Below are positions 1-11,460 of a stretch of 64,000 nucleotides of DNA, in pieces. Position 1 is the stretch's first letter. Each line of letters starts with the position of its first letter. The position numbers were made by a program, and so were the translations under genes. Source of the DNA: Ceratothoa steindachneri (lineage: Eukaryota > Arthropoda > Malacostraca > Isopoda > Cymothoidae); the NCBI GenBank assembly GCA_963969495.1, contig OZ018329.1, positions 69,490,160 to 69,554,159 of the forward strand, given 5' to 3'. Below the pieces are notes generated by a model. That model ran no database searches and was not told where the DNA came from. It saw only the letters and a program-made list of their open reading frames with translations.

Positions 1-299
1 TCCGCCAACCCGGTGCAGGTGTATATTTAATCCCCTGTAAAGATTGTGATAAGGTTTCCATTGGAGAGTTGGATTACTTTAGTAAGAGGATCAAAGAACA
101 CCACGCAGATATCAGGAGAGGCTCACTTTCTTCGAGTCTCTTCACTCCTATGCAAAATTATCTTCCTAGACTCGAATTCAACCAAGCAAAAGTCCAACAA
201 TTATATTGAGTGTAGGATTGCTGAATCAATCATTATTAGCAAGGTCGATAACTTCAATATATCTGAAGGAGAATATAATTTTAACAAATATATCTAGAA
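1..299 (+). pseudogene. Penelope-like element, GIY-YIG endonuclease remnant (cut by window edge)
   Basis: Frame 3 reads GVYLIPCKDCDKVSIGE near position 18, followed by SKRIKEHHADIRRG. This is the pattern of the C-terminal GIY-YIG nuclease of Penelope-like retroelements (GVY, a Cys pair, then the YIG strand, then an R...H helix). The YIG triplet is degraded to SIG. After a frameshift the tail continues in frame 1 with a stretch ending DNFNISEGEYNFNKYI, like the end of that domain. In PLEs this domain nicks target DNA for insertion and follows the reverse transcriptase; the RT part would lie before the window. Broken by a frameshift and stops. What is seen: motif order and spacing. Inferred: PLE origin. 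An unrelated GIY-YIG protein is possible but less likely, given PLE RT debris at 24.1-24.7 kb. Confidence 0.62.
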
Positions 300-577
300 T
301 AATGTCGCCAAATCCATTAATAAACAGCCAGGATTAAAATTTGCCTCCGGAATCACACATATATTTATATCTTTCATTTTATTTCCTCTAATTTCATTTG
401 GTTTAATCTTATTTTTCGCCTTTATATACTGGAGTCGCACGTCTCACATTTCATCATACAGTTGATAATAGCGAAAACAGAAACTAGTTCTGTTTGTAAA
501 TAATTCGGATTCAAATATCAAGTATTGTGGTTTATTACTTTTTTTGCACCGGATTTATATCTCATTAATATGATATC

Positions 578-581
<4 letters not shown>
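300..581 (+). other. AT-rich sequence after the PLE remnant, up to the first (TA)n array
   Basis: No coding potential is visible. It lies between the end of the GIY-YIG remnant and a (TA)n tract, so it may be the 3' untranslated tail of that PLE copy. This is positional inference only. Confidence 0.35.
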
Positions 582-656
<75 letters not shown>

Positions 657-686
657 ATATATATATACATATATATAAATATATAT
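582..686. repeat. (TA)n microsatellite
   Basis: About 100 bases of alternating TA with a few interruptions (TTTA, ACA, AAA). It abuts the putative PLE tail on its left. Confidence 0.95.
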
Positions 687-1541
687 GTTTTGTTAAAGAC
701 CAGGTTGTACTTCGACTTTACTAATTCTATTTTAGAATGTTCTAACTGTCGGATGCAGTTTTTTTAAATGAGGCTGAAGATGGAAAATCAACTGAAGAAG
801 ATCCATTTTATTTGGTCTTATTTAAAATATTCGGATTTTTGTAAAAATTTTGGCTGTGAGCTTTCGCATTTCTTCAGGCATCTTGAGACGGAAGTCTTGG
901 TTATTTTTGAGGCGTCATTGATGGAAAATTTGTATATGCGTTGCCTCCTTTAGCGTCGAGATAATTGTTTGGTGAGCAGCAAAGGATGAATTTCGTCTTC
1001 GTTCTTTGATGCCTTTTATAGGTCGGAGTCAGAGTACGGTTCTATTTTCTTTTAGCAGGAAAGGTGTAATACTCGCTCCGATCTGGTTCTCTGTGTGTTC
1101 AGGTAAAGGCCCATCTCTCTGATGAGAAGAGCCTCCAGGATCTTCAGGCGGCGGAGATCCGAGTTTTTTTCTCAATATGGTAGATTTTCAACAAGGATCT
1201 TTCTTGTAATTTGTTCATTTTGTTATTCATTGTAGTGTGCTTTGATTCCTTCTTCTTGTAAGTGTATTGTTATGCGTCGGCTGAGGATAGGGGTATTCAT
1301 AGATATATAGGTATAACTACAACTTAGGGTCACACGCCATTCTATTGCGATCGAACCCTCTGCAAGAATAATCATTCAACGTCATATTGCACAGTGTACC
1401 AAGCTACCAGGCAGTTCTTTCTTACAAAGGAGGATTCCGTTGCGCCGACTGCCTGATCTCCTTGACTGCAACGCCCTGGATAAAAAGTCTTACTTAATTT
1501 CCGAGCTCATATTTTGCCCTGGCAACGACGGTTATGTCCGT

Positions 1542-1543
<2 letters not shown>
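687..1543. other. No gene seen; unassigned segment ending at a (TA)n array
   Basis: No protein similarity recognised on either strand. From about 1,240 the base composition is less AT-rich up to the next TA array at 1,544. It may be an unclassified dispersed repeat bounded by TA. Confidence 0.4.

Positions 1544-1597
<54 letters not shown>
1544..1597. repeat. (TA)n microsatellite
   Basis: Uninterrupted alternating TA of about 54 bases. Confidence 0.95.
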
Positions 1598-1599
<2 letters not shown>

Positions 1600-2575
1600 T
1601 GAATATAAAGAACATAGAAATGGCTCTAAATATTTAGTGGGCGAAGAGATTCCCAAGGAACAGATTAATTACTAATATAAAATTCGATATTTTTTTTAAG
1701 GAATTCATTAAATTCTGTATCAGTAAATTTATCAGAGGAATTTAGTTAAGGCGATCAATAAATATGATGGAAGAATCCATCCCGCTTATTCCTATAAATT
1801 CACCCTTTTCGGCAAATTTTGCTGATAGAGCAATAACCATTAATTGTCCCAAATTGAAAATATATTTATGGCTAAGAGTGAAATGCATTTAATGGCAGAT
1901 ATCCACCTGAAGTTATTGGAATTGGAATTTGGTGCCACGACCATAAAACCAATTTAATTAATATTTTTTTTTTCTCCTGCGATTTGAGTTCGACTTAAAT
2001 ATACATAATTACTACATATACATATATTTCTAAAAAGATAATGCCAATATAACTTTTAAAGGAACTACAACCCTCCCTCTCTCTGTATATGAAGCTAAAC
2101 AGTCAATTTCAGAGAAAAAAATTTCACTACAAAAAATTGGCTTCGCTTAACTTTTTAAATGAAAGGTAATATAGAGAAAAGAGCATCGACTCACATTTAG
2201 AAGATTCACAAAAATGGTGCAACTCTTTTTGTTACCGGTAATTTGATCATTTTCCATACTTAATAAAAATATTAATGAATATAATAAGACCTTCCTTAAT
2301 GCCATGGATATTTACAGCGCTTCTCTCAATCGACTAAAGAAAGATTTGAGAGAAGTGGGTCTTTAAGGTAACTTTAAAGGCGTCAGAAGAGGTTGGTAAC
2401 GTATGGTAGCAGGTAAATCATTCCACATTCACATTCAACTAAACAAGACAGACAACTATAAGGAAAGATCGTTTGGGAGCCGAGTTCGAGTGTACCGCTC
2501 TGTGGGTCTGGGATAGAATCTGTAAGGAGGAGATGTAGGAGGGAGCTGCGGAATTTAAGCTACTGAATTTCTTAT
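1598..2575. other. No gene seen
   Basis: AT-rich, with stops in all frames and no motif recognised. Confidence 0.5.
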
Positions 2576-3046
2576 CAGGCGTGGATCCAGGGGGAGCTAG
2601 GGGGCTGAAACCCCTCCTAAATTTCAGACCTGTTTATGGTTATATTTCTCTTTTAAGCCATACTTGTATTCTGCTATTATTAAAGAGTTATCTAATAATA
2701 TAGAATATATATAAAACCATATTTTTTAACCAGTTGTGTTCGACTTTACTTCATATGATACATGTCTAAAATAAAGGTAAATCTCGAAAATAATTATTAA
2801 ATTTAGTATTATAACTTAACTGACGTCCAAAAAATACAATAAACTATAATTCCTAATTTTCCTGTGTAAAAAAAATTGGATCTGAGAGAGTTAGTGCTCA
2901 CTCCTGTGTATAATGTTATTTATTAATTATCAATGCTGTGTACAATAATCATTATTAATCATCAATGCCCTTTTCTCAAACTAGTCAGAGGGAGGAATTC
3001 TGGTTACCCATTCCCCCTCCAAATATTTAGCCTGAATCCGCCATTG
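2576..3046. mobile_element. Non-autonomous hAT-type element
   Basis: The left end reads CAGGCGTGGATCCAGG, followed by a G-rich stretch. The right end, read on the minus strand, is CAATGGCGGATTCAGG, followed by AT-rich DNA and then a G-run. The two 16-base termini match at most positions. The CA..GCGGATYCAGG signature is typical of hAT ends of the ZMYM1-like group. The interior of about 440 bases has no ORF. An exact 8-bp duplication is not visible at the borders, so the copy is old or its limits are slightly off. A related autonomous relative may be the hAT remnant at 46.7-47.8 kb. Confidence 0.55.
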
Positions 3047-5279
3047 TGCCTATATGTGAAGAGAAAGACCTTAAATATGATGCTGTGACGAAAGAGGAGC
3101 CAATGCAGATGGGGAAGCCCGAGAGCTTGGGAAAGCAACCTCCCCGGCGGAGGGGAGCCAAGGGGTGCTAAGATTTAATCGTGGAAGGTTGAAATGTCGG
3201 AGCCAGTGATCCAAAAAGAAGGGTGTTCAGGTAATAAAGATACGGAGTGACGAAGGAATGAATGGCAATCTCAAAGTTCTTTTTAGAATAATATTTCAAT
3301 CGATGGAGTTCGAGCATCCCTAATTTATCTGGCTACGAGAGTGCTTTATCGAGTGTAGGTCCATTTTCTTCACTTTCTTATATCTTGTCAATTGCCCCGG
3401 TCAAAGGCTTCCCCACGACCAACTAGAGATCGACCATAAAATGATTGCCACTTTCTTTTCTCTAAATCCAATATGCGAAAAATACAGGCTGTTTTCCAGT
3501 CAAGGGATTACTCTTTCGTTTGGAGCGAGGTCTTTTATACTCAATTTTGCTCGGCCCTTCTCCCATTTTGGGGGAGGGGATGCTCTGTTCTTCCGCCTCA
3601 GGGGTTTGGCGATTTGTCTTTTAGGCGTGCTGATGGTCCCCTTCCATAAGAGACAGCAAATTTAGAACAGATATCAACATTCTTGCTGCAAATTAACGTT
3701 TCAAGCTCACCCCAGCAGAAGACCCGGTGCGAGCCAGTTTAAGCTTTGATTCATTTTCAACGAGATTTCAAAGCTTCTTCGTCTCAATTCAACAATGACT
3801 TGTTTTATTCAATTAAGTATTTTTACTATTGTGTGTGTGTGTACTCATTGTAAATTTACCTTACTATTTTAACAAAGAGTAAAGCATTCCTTTTATTATT
3901 ATCATAGTTTAGTATCATCATCTTTCCCCAAATTCAAAGACAAAACTCTTTTTATTTTTTCCCTCATTTAAACTAACGAGAGAATCTGGGAACTAAAACA
4001 GTCTTCGACCACCACAGAAAATGGTAACTGTTTTCAAACCTAAATTAATTTTTTTCTTATCGTTCCATTCTTGTTCCTCGACAAAAAACGAGTACGTTGT
4101 CTATAATCCTCAAATCAGGGCTCTTTGAACTACCAAAATTGAAAAATATCGGAGAATTGAGTTCGGTTCGAGAAACTCAATCGCATTAAAGAAAGCTCCT
4201 TGTTTTTTTTCTCGCACTTCCTCAACTATTGAGATTTCTTAAAATAGTTGTTCTAATAAGGGACCTTTCATCTCTTTTCTCATTTCAAATTTCCACCAAA
4301 ATGGCGTGCTAGAATTTATTGTCCCTCACTTTAGATTACGAGCATTCAGTTCTGTTAATTGTCAAAAGTCGTGGAAAAATAATAATAAAAATTACTCTAA
4401 TTCTTAATAAAGCTAGGAAGAGGTCGAATCTGAATCCATCGCTTAAAATAATTTGCAAACCAAATGAGATACAGTATATAATCCCTCCTTGTTTCTGTAA
4501 ACAAATTAAACGAATAATTTATTGAAACTTGTATTTCATTTGATATTGAGAAAACAAATAATTCCTTGCTCGAATGGGTAATTTCCTTTCAAAATGACTA
4601 CGATTACGAAGTCAAATAAAAAATTAACTCTCTTTCTAGGAACAGAAATATTACTTTTCCTTGCGCTATCATTTCCAACGGTGTTTCACCATCGCATGTC
4701 AAATAACTTTAAAATATCCTTGGTTAGATTAATTTATGGGAATCTTCTCCTCCTTCACTTCCCCTTCTCCCCTACTCTGATACGCTGAGAAGATTTAATT
4801 TTCGCTTCTTTCTTTCACAATTTGAAAATCTTGTTGGATCATAACAAAATATTTCAAACACGACTAAACTCGCTTTTTTAAAGAGCTATTTGCGAGAATA
4901 CGCCTCTATCATTGTCAAATATCTCGGTAATTCAGAAGAAACGTACGAAGTTGCTCTGGAACTCTTAAATAACCGATTTAAGATCACAATGCAATCAAAG
5001 ATTGATATTTAAGTAATATCTTAACGGCCCCATCGATTCTGGATTTCGACCTACATAAAATAATCCTATGGTTAAACACGGTAGGATCCATTCTCTACGA
5101 ACTTAAATAATTTAATTTAAACTTCTTGGAAATCAATTACTTGTGCTAATAAATTACAGTGAGTACGAGTAGCTTACTATATTCAAAGAGGGGAGCTTAA
5201 GGCTCAGAACCAAAATGGATTAATCGACATTTTCTAATATGTTAAAAAATTACGCTGCTACCATTCGTAGTGTGAAAAA
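3047..5279. other. No gene seen
   Basis: Mostly AT-rich. Short open frames near 3,441-3,665, 4,319-4,525 and 4,594-4,788 show no recognisable domain. A short (TG)n run lies at about 3,831-3,841. Confidence 0.5.
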
Positions 5280-6745
5280 ATTGCGGCCTACTGGATAGCT
5301 TAAACAGAACATGGCTCCCAAAGCTCCTTCTAAGCACCTATTAAACTCTTATACTCAGGAGTTTTATCTAAGATTTTTGAACGTCTGCTGTCCAAACATC
5401 TTACTGTATATTTTAGACAGTTTCTTCTAGTGACTCAGTTTGTCTTTAGAAAGGGGCTAGGCACTGCTGATGCACTATTATTGCTGGTACATGAAATTTA
5501 GTCAGCTTTAGACAATAATTGTGAGTCTAGGCTTGTCTCTCTTGACTTTAGTCCCGAGTTTGACACTGTCAACCATAATGGTTTTATTTTTAAATTAAAG
5601 TCTAGTGGCATTGGTGGTAGAGTCGTAAGGATATTAACAGAGTTTTTACCTAATAGACAGCAACGTGTTGTTGTCGATGAGTGTTTAGTCCTTATTCTAG
5701 AGTATATTCTGGAGTTACTCAGGGTAGCGTGTAGCGCTCTTGGGCCTTTGATTTTTATACTATATTATAGTGACATGTGGTTTAATATCACTAATAAAAT
5801 TCTATCATATGCTGATCACATTTCTGCCTTTGCTCATGTTCCATCTCCTGCAACGAGACTGAGTGTTGCACACAGCCTTATTGAGGATTTGAATCAAATT
5901 CATTACTGGTATCTTCAGTGGTGTATGAAATTAAACCCTAGTAAGTATAAGGACATGATTGTGATTCGTTCTATATTTCTCTTACCTGAACATCCCAAAT
6001 TGTTAATAAATGGAGCTTTGATTAACAAGGCTGACCAGCTAAGCTCTAAGCTCTTGGGCGTAACTCTAGATTCGAAACTCACATTTGAAACGCATCTAAG
6101 ACACATGTCTCAGAATATCTCGCAGAAATTGGGCATTCTTCGTAAATCTAAGAAGATTTATGAGGATGATGTTGATCTTCGCAAGTGGTGGTTCTTTTCT
6201 TTTATTCTACCTCATTTTGAATATTGCTCTGCTGTATGGAGTTCTGCTGAGTTTGTTTGATCGTGCATTTAATTCTGTAAAGGGTTTACTATCAGATTTG
6301 GATTTAGACATTGGGCATTGCAGAGATGTTGGAGCCCTTTGTATTTTATTTAAAGTAGTGAATGATGTGAATCATCCTCTGCATAAATTCTTGCCGATAT
6401 TTTATCAACCAGCCAGAGTTAATAGGTATTCTAAGACTGTAAAATCCATGGCATTCGAAATTGGTCGTCATTCTACACCTCAGTTTTCTAAGTGCTTTTT
6501 ACCGAGCATATGTAGATTGTGAAATACCTTAGCCACAAATATTGTGACTGCTCCTACGCTTGATAAGTTTAAAAGATTGGCTAATGTCTTTTTGTTGCGA
6601 CACCATGGGGCTGTTTAATTATATTTCCTTTCTTTCTTGCTGTGCTTTGACCTGTAATGACATCTCTTGGTGGTATAATTTCTTAAATTTTCAGTGTGGC
6701 TCTTTCCATGGTATATATAGTAATAATAATAGTCATTATCAAACT
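5280..6745 (+). mobile_element. 5'-truncated non-LTR retrotransposon (Jockey/CR1-like LINE)
   Basis: Only the reverse transcriptase and the C-terminal region are present, broken by frameshifts. The 3' end at about 6,715-6,735 is a short ATA/AATAAT-type tail, as expected for a LINE inserted by target-primed reverse transcription. The 5' end is lost, as in most LINE copies. The set of motifs resembles LINEs I associate with crustaceans. Confidence 0.75.
5330..6520 (+). pseudogene. LINE reverse transcriptase, decayed
   Basis: Seen in pieces: SKIFERLLSKHL near 5,365; the motif A region LDFSPEFDTVNH near 5,540-5,580; SALGPLIFILYYSDMW near 5,735-5,780 (the SxLGPxLFxLY motif B2 region); then ILSYADHISAF near 5,800. 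Here the catalytic YADD has become YADH. The thumb and C-terminal part (LNPSKYKDMIV, KLLGVTLDSKLTFETHLRHM, FILPHFEYCSAVWSS) is open from 5,748 to 6,260, and another frame (HCRDVGALCILFKVVND...) continues to 6,522. RT copies LINE RNA into DNA at the nicked target. Loss of one catalytic Asp and several frameshifts make this copy dead. Confidence 0.8.
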
Positions 6746-7741
6746 CTCTGTCTAATTCAATCAAAACCATTCTAAAGCCTGTCCTGTGGTTGAAAACAAG
6801 CAAACAAATACTACAAACCTACGTGACTGAGGCTTTTAATTTTTTGAGAGATTCAAACTATCAAAAGAGCCAATCGAATTATTCAACACAGCGTCTAAAG
6901 TCCTCCTCAAATGCTTTTAATTCCAAATTCGAATATCACTGCAAACGGAAAATTCAAACTTCACTTTTCTAACTACAAACTTTGCGATGGACGCAACTTC
7001 ATGATAATTTTTTTAACTTAGACAGCCTCTCTAATAGAATACAAAGATGTTCAGAATTAAACTTCCGCTATCACTGTAGCAGTTCTCTTTACACGGCGAC
7101 CCTTTGTCCTACAGAACGCTCTCTCGTATTCCTCCGGTTTAAGATTTGCATATCTAGGACGCATATTTTGACCTTTGTCCCGACTACATTGAGAGTGAGG
7201 GAACAGGTGGTAACTTTGCGTTTAGTCTCTGAATCTGAGGAAGGTTTAGTTCTCCATCAAATGGTTCACTGATTTTCAACTGCTTACTTTGACTATAGAC
7301 TTTGGTTGTGGCGGTAACTTCAGAACTGTGGGATGTATTATTCACTATGTTACAAAAATGTTACTTTTTCTTGTTCCTGAATTAAAAGAGTTATTTCTAA
7401 GTTGTTCCGAACTAAGGTAAATAAAAAAAGGCTATTTTGATTCCAAAATATTGCTTTTATAGGTAGGGCACGGAATTTCTAAACCAAAAATTAAGAATAT
7501 ATAAAAAAAATTGTTGACTTCCTTTTTAAAGGTTGCTAGAAAATTGTTTTCTTTTAAAAAAGGAATTGGAATACTGTAGAAAAATATTTTCCTAAAGAAA
7601 CCTTCCAAAATACTAGATTTAATGAGAAATATTTAGAATTTAGTAGAATTTAATTAAGTTTCAAGAATTTTCCAGAACTTGTCGGAACACACCACTGGAA
7701 ACTTGAGAACCTTCTGAAATATTCTAAAATATTACCTCAGA
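6746..7741. other. No gene seen
   Basis: Short open frames at 6,790-6,972 and 6,982-7,272 have no recognisable domain. The sequence becomes increasingly AT-rich toward the TA array. Confidence 0.5.
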
Positions 7742-7763
7742 AATATATATATATATATATATT
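7742..7763. repeat. (TA)n microsatellite, left border of a PLE-like insert
   Basis: About 22 bases of alternating TA. Confidence 0.9.
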
Positions 7764-7932
7764 GTACAATTAAATCACTTTTTGAGCACAAAGTTTATTG
7801 AACTGGAACTAGTTTCGGTATGAGATTTTCCATACCATCAGCAGCGGTTAACTGAAAGAAATTGACAAATAAAACAGAAATGCTAAAATATACAATGTAC
7901 ACTAATTTACTCGCTATTAGGGAAAACAGTGT

Positions 7933-7936
<4 letters not shown>
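7764..7936 (-). mobile_element. TA-bounded fragment with hammerhead-like hairpin (putative PLE pLTR piece)
   Basis: A 173-bp insert with (TA)n on both sides. On the minus strand, positions 7,843 to 7,809 read CTGAT, then a 6-bp stem GGTATG / CATACC with an 8-base loop, then GAAAC. CUGAU...stem II...GAAA is the order of the hammerhead ribozyme core, here lacking the usual G8-A9 or having them merged in the stem. Hammerhead motifs are known in the pseudo-LTRs of Penelope-like elements. The hairpin is seen; the PLE assignment is inference from the motif, the TA borders and PLE coding debris elsewhere in the window. Confidence 0.42.

Positions 7937-8001
<65 letters not shown>
7937..8001. repeat. 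(TA)n microsatellite, right border of the insert
   Basis: About 64 bases of alternating TA. Confidence 0.95.
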
Positions 8002-8005
<4 letters not shown>

Positions 8006-8946
8006 CAGAGATTTACAGATCTGCAGCCATTTCAGCTCTAGCTACCATAGTGACCCTATCAGAAGAGAAACGGCGTCATGAGTCAAAACAAGACCAAAAT
8101 GTTTCGGAATGACAGCATCAATAGGAATATGTGAAAAATACAAAATTGGATATAATTCAATTTTATAACGGATCACTTGAAATATTAATCTAAACAGGAT
8201 TTACTCTTAGAAACAAGTATGCTAATTTGGCCATTATTAATGACTTTTTTAGAAAGATAAGAACTTGGTTAAAGAACCTATTAAAGAAATTCATTTAGAA
8301 TATTTATCTTTTGGTCCAGACCAAAATGCAAATTTTAAGGGTAAAGATATCTATCTCTGACCGCTTGTGGTATTTTCTACCAATAACTATTTGATGCCCA
8401 TACCTTATGAAAAGATTAATGTAAAAAACTAGAATAGGACGAAATTCTAAATAAAGATAGTCAGTTTGAATCGGGCAAATTAATACCGTAATTAGAAGAA
8501 TGCCTTGCTTTATTATTTCCAAGGCAGGCTTTACCTTCAGCTAATTTAGTTACACTTTTTTCTGAACCTAACTATAAAGTGCTTAGAGTGGTTATGTATT
8601 CTGTATTTTTTTCTTCAAGTCGTCGAAGCCATCTGCGGACCTCCAGGCCACATCGTCCAATGACCAAAAGGCATCTAGCCTCTTCGCAACTAATGTTTTA
8701 TTTAATTATGAGCATAGCGAGATACTTTCCGCCTCACCCACTCAGCTGGGTGCCGAAATAAATGTATTTCCGATATACAGAAAATGTCAATTATTGTTAT
8801 TTGAGCAATTATTATTTTGATTATAATTTTTCCTTTTTTTATTATTATAATTGTTTGATTCTTTTTCTTTTATCAGGTTGACCAACCTAATTTTTCATGT
8901 TTCGTAAGATGAGTTGTGTCGTGCAAGTCAATTCAATTAACCATTA
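8002..8946. other. No gene seen
   Basis: Open frames at 8,304-8,522 (minus) and 8,579-8,761 (plus) have no recognisable domain. The rest is AT-rich. Confidence 0.5.
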
Positions 8947-8983
8947 CACTGGTCAACACAAATTTTTCATCAGAGACCTTACT
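8947..8983 (+). repeat. Left terminal inverted repeat of copy 1
   Basis: Starts CACTGGTCAACAC and contains TCAGAGACCT at about 8,970-8,979. It pairs with 11,418-11,460 on the other strand. Confidence 0.55.
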
Positions 8984-9424
8984 ATACTTTTCTAAATGCG
9001 TTTTACATGTTGAATCTGAATCTGCCTTCAGTTTTGCTCTAGCACGTACCGTTTTTAAAATATGCCAAAAATGCAAAATGGCCGCCTGAGATGATCATTA
9101 TTGTACTGCTAAGATGAGCAAACTAGATGCTTCGTGAGTTTTTGCTGGTTAAAGGGGTATAGAGAAGAATTCATTTACATTTGTAACCTGCATGCATATT
9201 TTTCGCAATTATTGATAATTCTGCTTTATGCTTTCGGGTTCCTTATGTGATTTTTCATCTTGTAAGCTGCTCCTTCTGCGTTGATCATAAGAGGATTCCA
9301 AATATTTTCCCAAAGTAGTAACAATGCCTTGAGAGTGCAAAAATAATCCAGATAAATTCTGCTATGTATGTAGACATCTACAACAACACTTCAGCAGCGT
9401 ACTATCACAAATAATATAAAGAAA

Positions 9425-10957
9425 ATGTGCAAATTCTACTTCGGTTACTCTCTAGGTGATCAAGATAAAGCATGGGCACAACACTAAATTTTACTTCTTG
9501 CTCTAATAGATTACGTGACTGGATTAACAAAAATAAATCTTCAATGCTCTTAGCTGTATCTATTATATGGAGAGAGCCCAGAGATCATCTCGAAGATTGC
9601 TATTTCTGCAGTGTGACCAAAAAAGGGTTTTCTGCAAAGAACAAGCACCAAATTGTTTATCCAACCATGGATTCAGCGTGCAGACCAGTTCCACATGATG
9701 TATCTTTGCCAATTCCAGTTCTACCTGATGATGGTCTCGTACCTCATGATATCAGTGATGATAGCAGTACTGAGGGTGCATGCACATTAGATGCGCATGT
9801 TGAATATGAGGATGCTAACTCTGAGCCAAAGTTATTTACTCAGGAAGATTTGAATGATCTTGTGAGACATCTGTCAAAGGAAAAAGCAGAGCTTCTAGCA
9901 TCTCGAGGACAGGAAAAAATCTTACTCGAGAAAAATGTGCATGTGAGTTACTTTAGAAAGCGTAATCGTGATTTAACTTCATTCTTCACAATTAATGGAC
10001 CTCTCTGCTACTGTTATGATATAAAGGGATTGTTCGAAGCCTTGTCACAGACATATGAGGCGTCTGATTGGCGTCTCTTTATTGATGCTTCTAAGACAAG
10101 CCTTAAAGCTGTCCTCTTGCACAATGGCAATGTAAAGCCTTCCATTCCTATTGGCCATTCTGTCCACCTTAAGGAGACATATAACAATATGGATATTCTT
10201 CTTAAAGCATAAACTACCAAGCCCATCGGTAGTACATCTGTAGTGATCAAAAAGTCATAGGCATGCTAATGGATATACAAGGAGGATTTACGAAGTACTG
10301 TTGTTTCCTCTGCCTGTGGGATAGCCGTGCCACTGTGCGAGACTGGCCACATCGATATCTACATATGAGCCTGGAATAAGCAGTGTTCAGTTGTCCCCCT
10401 GTTAGAGCCTCAGAAAATAGATCTACCACCTCTTCATTTGAAACTAGGTCTAATGAAAAACGTCGTGAAAGCAATGGATAAGGACAATTCTCAGGGATTC
10501 CAATATCTGTGCAAAATATTTCCACAACTGAGTGCAGCAAAACTAAAAGAAGGCATATTTGTGGGACCACAAATCAGGGAGGTTTTAGCAGACCCTCACT
10601 CCTCTTGAACTAAATGCATGGTTAGCCTTTAAGTGGTTATTTGCAAACTTTATGGGCATCAACAAGTCACCTGCATACAGAGATGGCGTGGACAACCTTC
10701 TTGAATCTTATAAAGAAATGGGATGCCGTATGTCACTTGAAAAACGACTTCCTGCATTCGCACCTAGACTTTTTCCCCAAAATCTTGGAGCCGTAAGTGA
10801 TGAGCAAGATGAACGTTTCCACCAGGATATCAAGACCATGGTAACTCGCTATCAAGGATTTTGGAATGAGAGCATGATGGGAGATCATTGTTGGATGTTG
10901 TATCGTGATAATCCTGAGAAAAAATTCAAACGCAAATCCCATGCACAAGGTTTATGA
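9425..10957 (+). pseudogene. Multi-copy invertebrate protein of unknown function, copy 1 (possible transposase)
   Basis: The N-terminal part is in a shifted frame (GDQDKAWAQH near 9,460). The open frame 9,472-10,212 contains WREPRDHLEDCYFC, AKNKHQIVYP, an acidic linker, a coiled helix (FTQEDLNDLVRHLSKEKAEL) and WRLFIDASKTSLKAVLLHNGN (first part at about residues 200-218). After a stop at 10,210 another frame gives SDQKVIGMLMDIQGG, then CCFLCLWDSRA (10,230-10,330), then LPPLHLKLGLMKNVVKAMD (about 10,420-10,480). The last open piece, 10,652-10,957, ends EQDERFHQDIKTM...GDHCWMLYR. The same order of blocks occurs at 33.4-35.0 kb. I recall this as a repeated uncharacterised family in invertebrates; no function is established to my knowledge. 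The acidic residues in FID, D.KV.G and ERFH could be an RNase H-fold triad (hypothesis). At least two frameshifts or stops make this copy non-functional. Confidence 0.7.
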
Positions 10958-11417
10958 ATTCGAGTTTTGACTTATTAGCCCTTCAATCATTGTTTACCAT
11001 TCTTATACATGCAATATAAGTACCATTAGCTTTATGATGCTTGTGGAATAAATACAACATGGCTATTTATCTTTATCATAAGTTTACGCCTAAAAGGAAT
11101 AATAAATTTTAAAGTTTCTATATCCCAGATAGCCCCTTTAAAAAAAAAGAGAGTTTCTATATGTTAAATGCACCATTTTGTGTCAGTTCAACTTCTCAAT
11201 GCACATGGAGATATACAGAAGGCAAGTTTTTCTAGCAATGGCTCTATGCAACCATATATTACCAGTTTCGGCAAAGAAATCACAGTAAAACTCTACATCC
11301 TATCAGTGACGACGTCATATTGCATTTTCGAATATCTCGAGAACCTGATGTGCTAAAGAAAAGAAAAACTAAAGTGAGATTTGAAATCAGCGAGAAAAAG
11401 TACATGATAAAAGTTTG

Positions 11418-11460
11418 CTCAGGTCTCTGATTATTAAAAATGTTCAAATATTTGGCCAGT
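11418..11460 (-). repeat. Right terminal inverted repeat of copy 1
   Basis: Read on the minus strand it begins TACTGGCCAA and contains ATCAGAGACCT, matching the left end. Confidence 0.55.

Larger units (their letters stand above)
8947..11460 (+). mobile_element. DNA transposon with CACTG-type inverted repeats carrying an unknown protein gene, copy 1
   Basis: The left end is CACTGGTCAACAC..., followed by ATTTTTCATCAGAGACCT. The right end, on the minus strand, is TACTGGCCAAATA..., followed by ATTTTTAATAATCAGAGACCT. The inverted repeats therefore span about 37-43 bases with small gaps. The triplet TTA lies just outside both ends, which fits a 3-bp duplication but is weak evidence in AT-rich DNA. 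The only coding content is the decayed gene at 9,425-10,957. CAC-type ends with a short duplication are characteristic of the CMC (CACTA/Mirage/Chapaev) group. The boundary evidence is read directly; the superfamily assignment is inference. Confidence 0.55.

Noticed and set aside
525..767. Open frames with long Tyr-Ile runs (also near 7.8, 16.1, 16.7, 18.8, 45.5, 47.8, 48.2 and 63.2 kb)
   Set aside because: They are translations of (TA)n microsatellites, open because TA alternation has no stop in two frames per strand.
3441..3665. 74-residue open frame as a small host gene
   Set aside because: No homology, promoter or splice context that can be supported.
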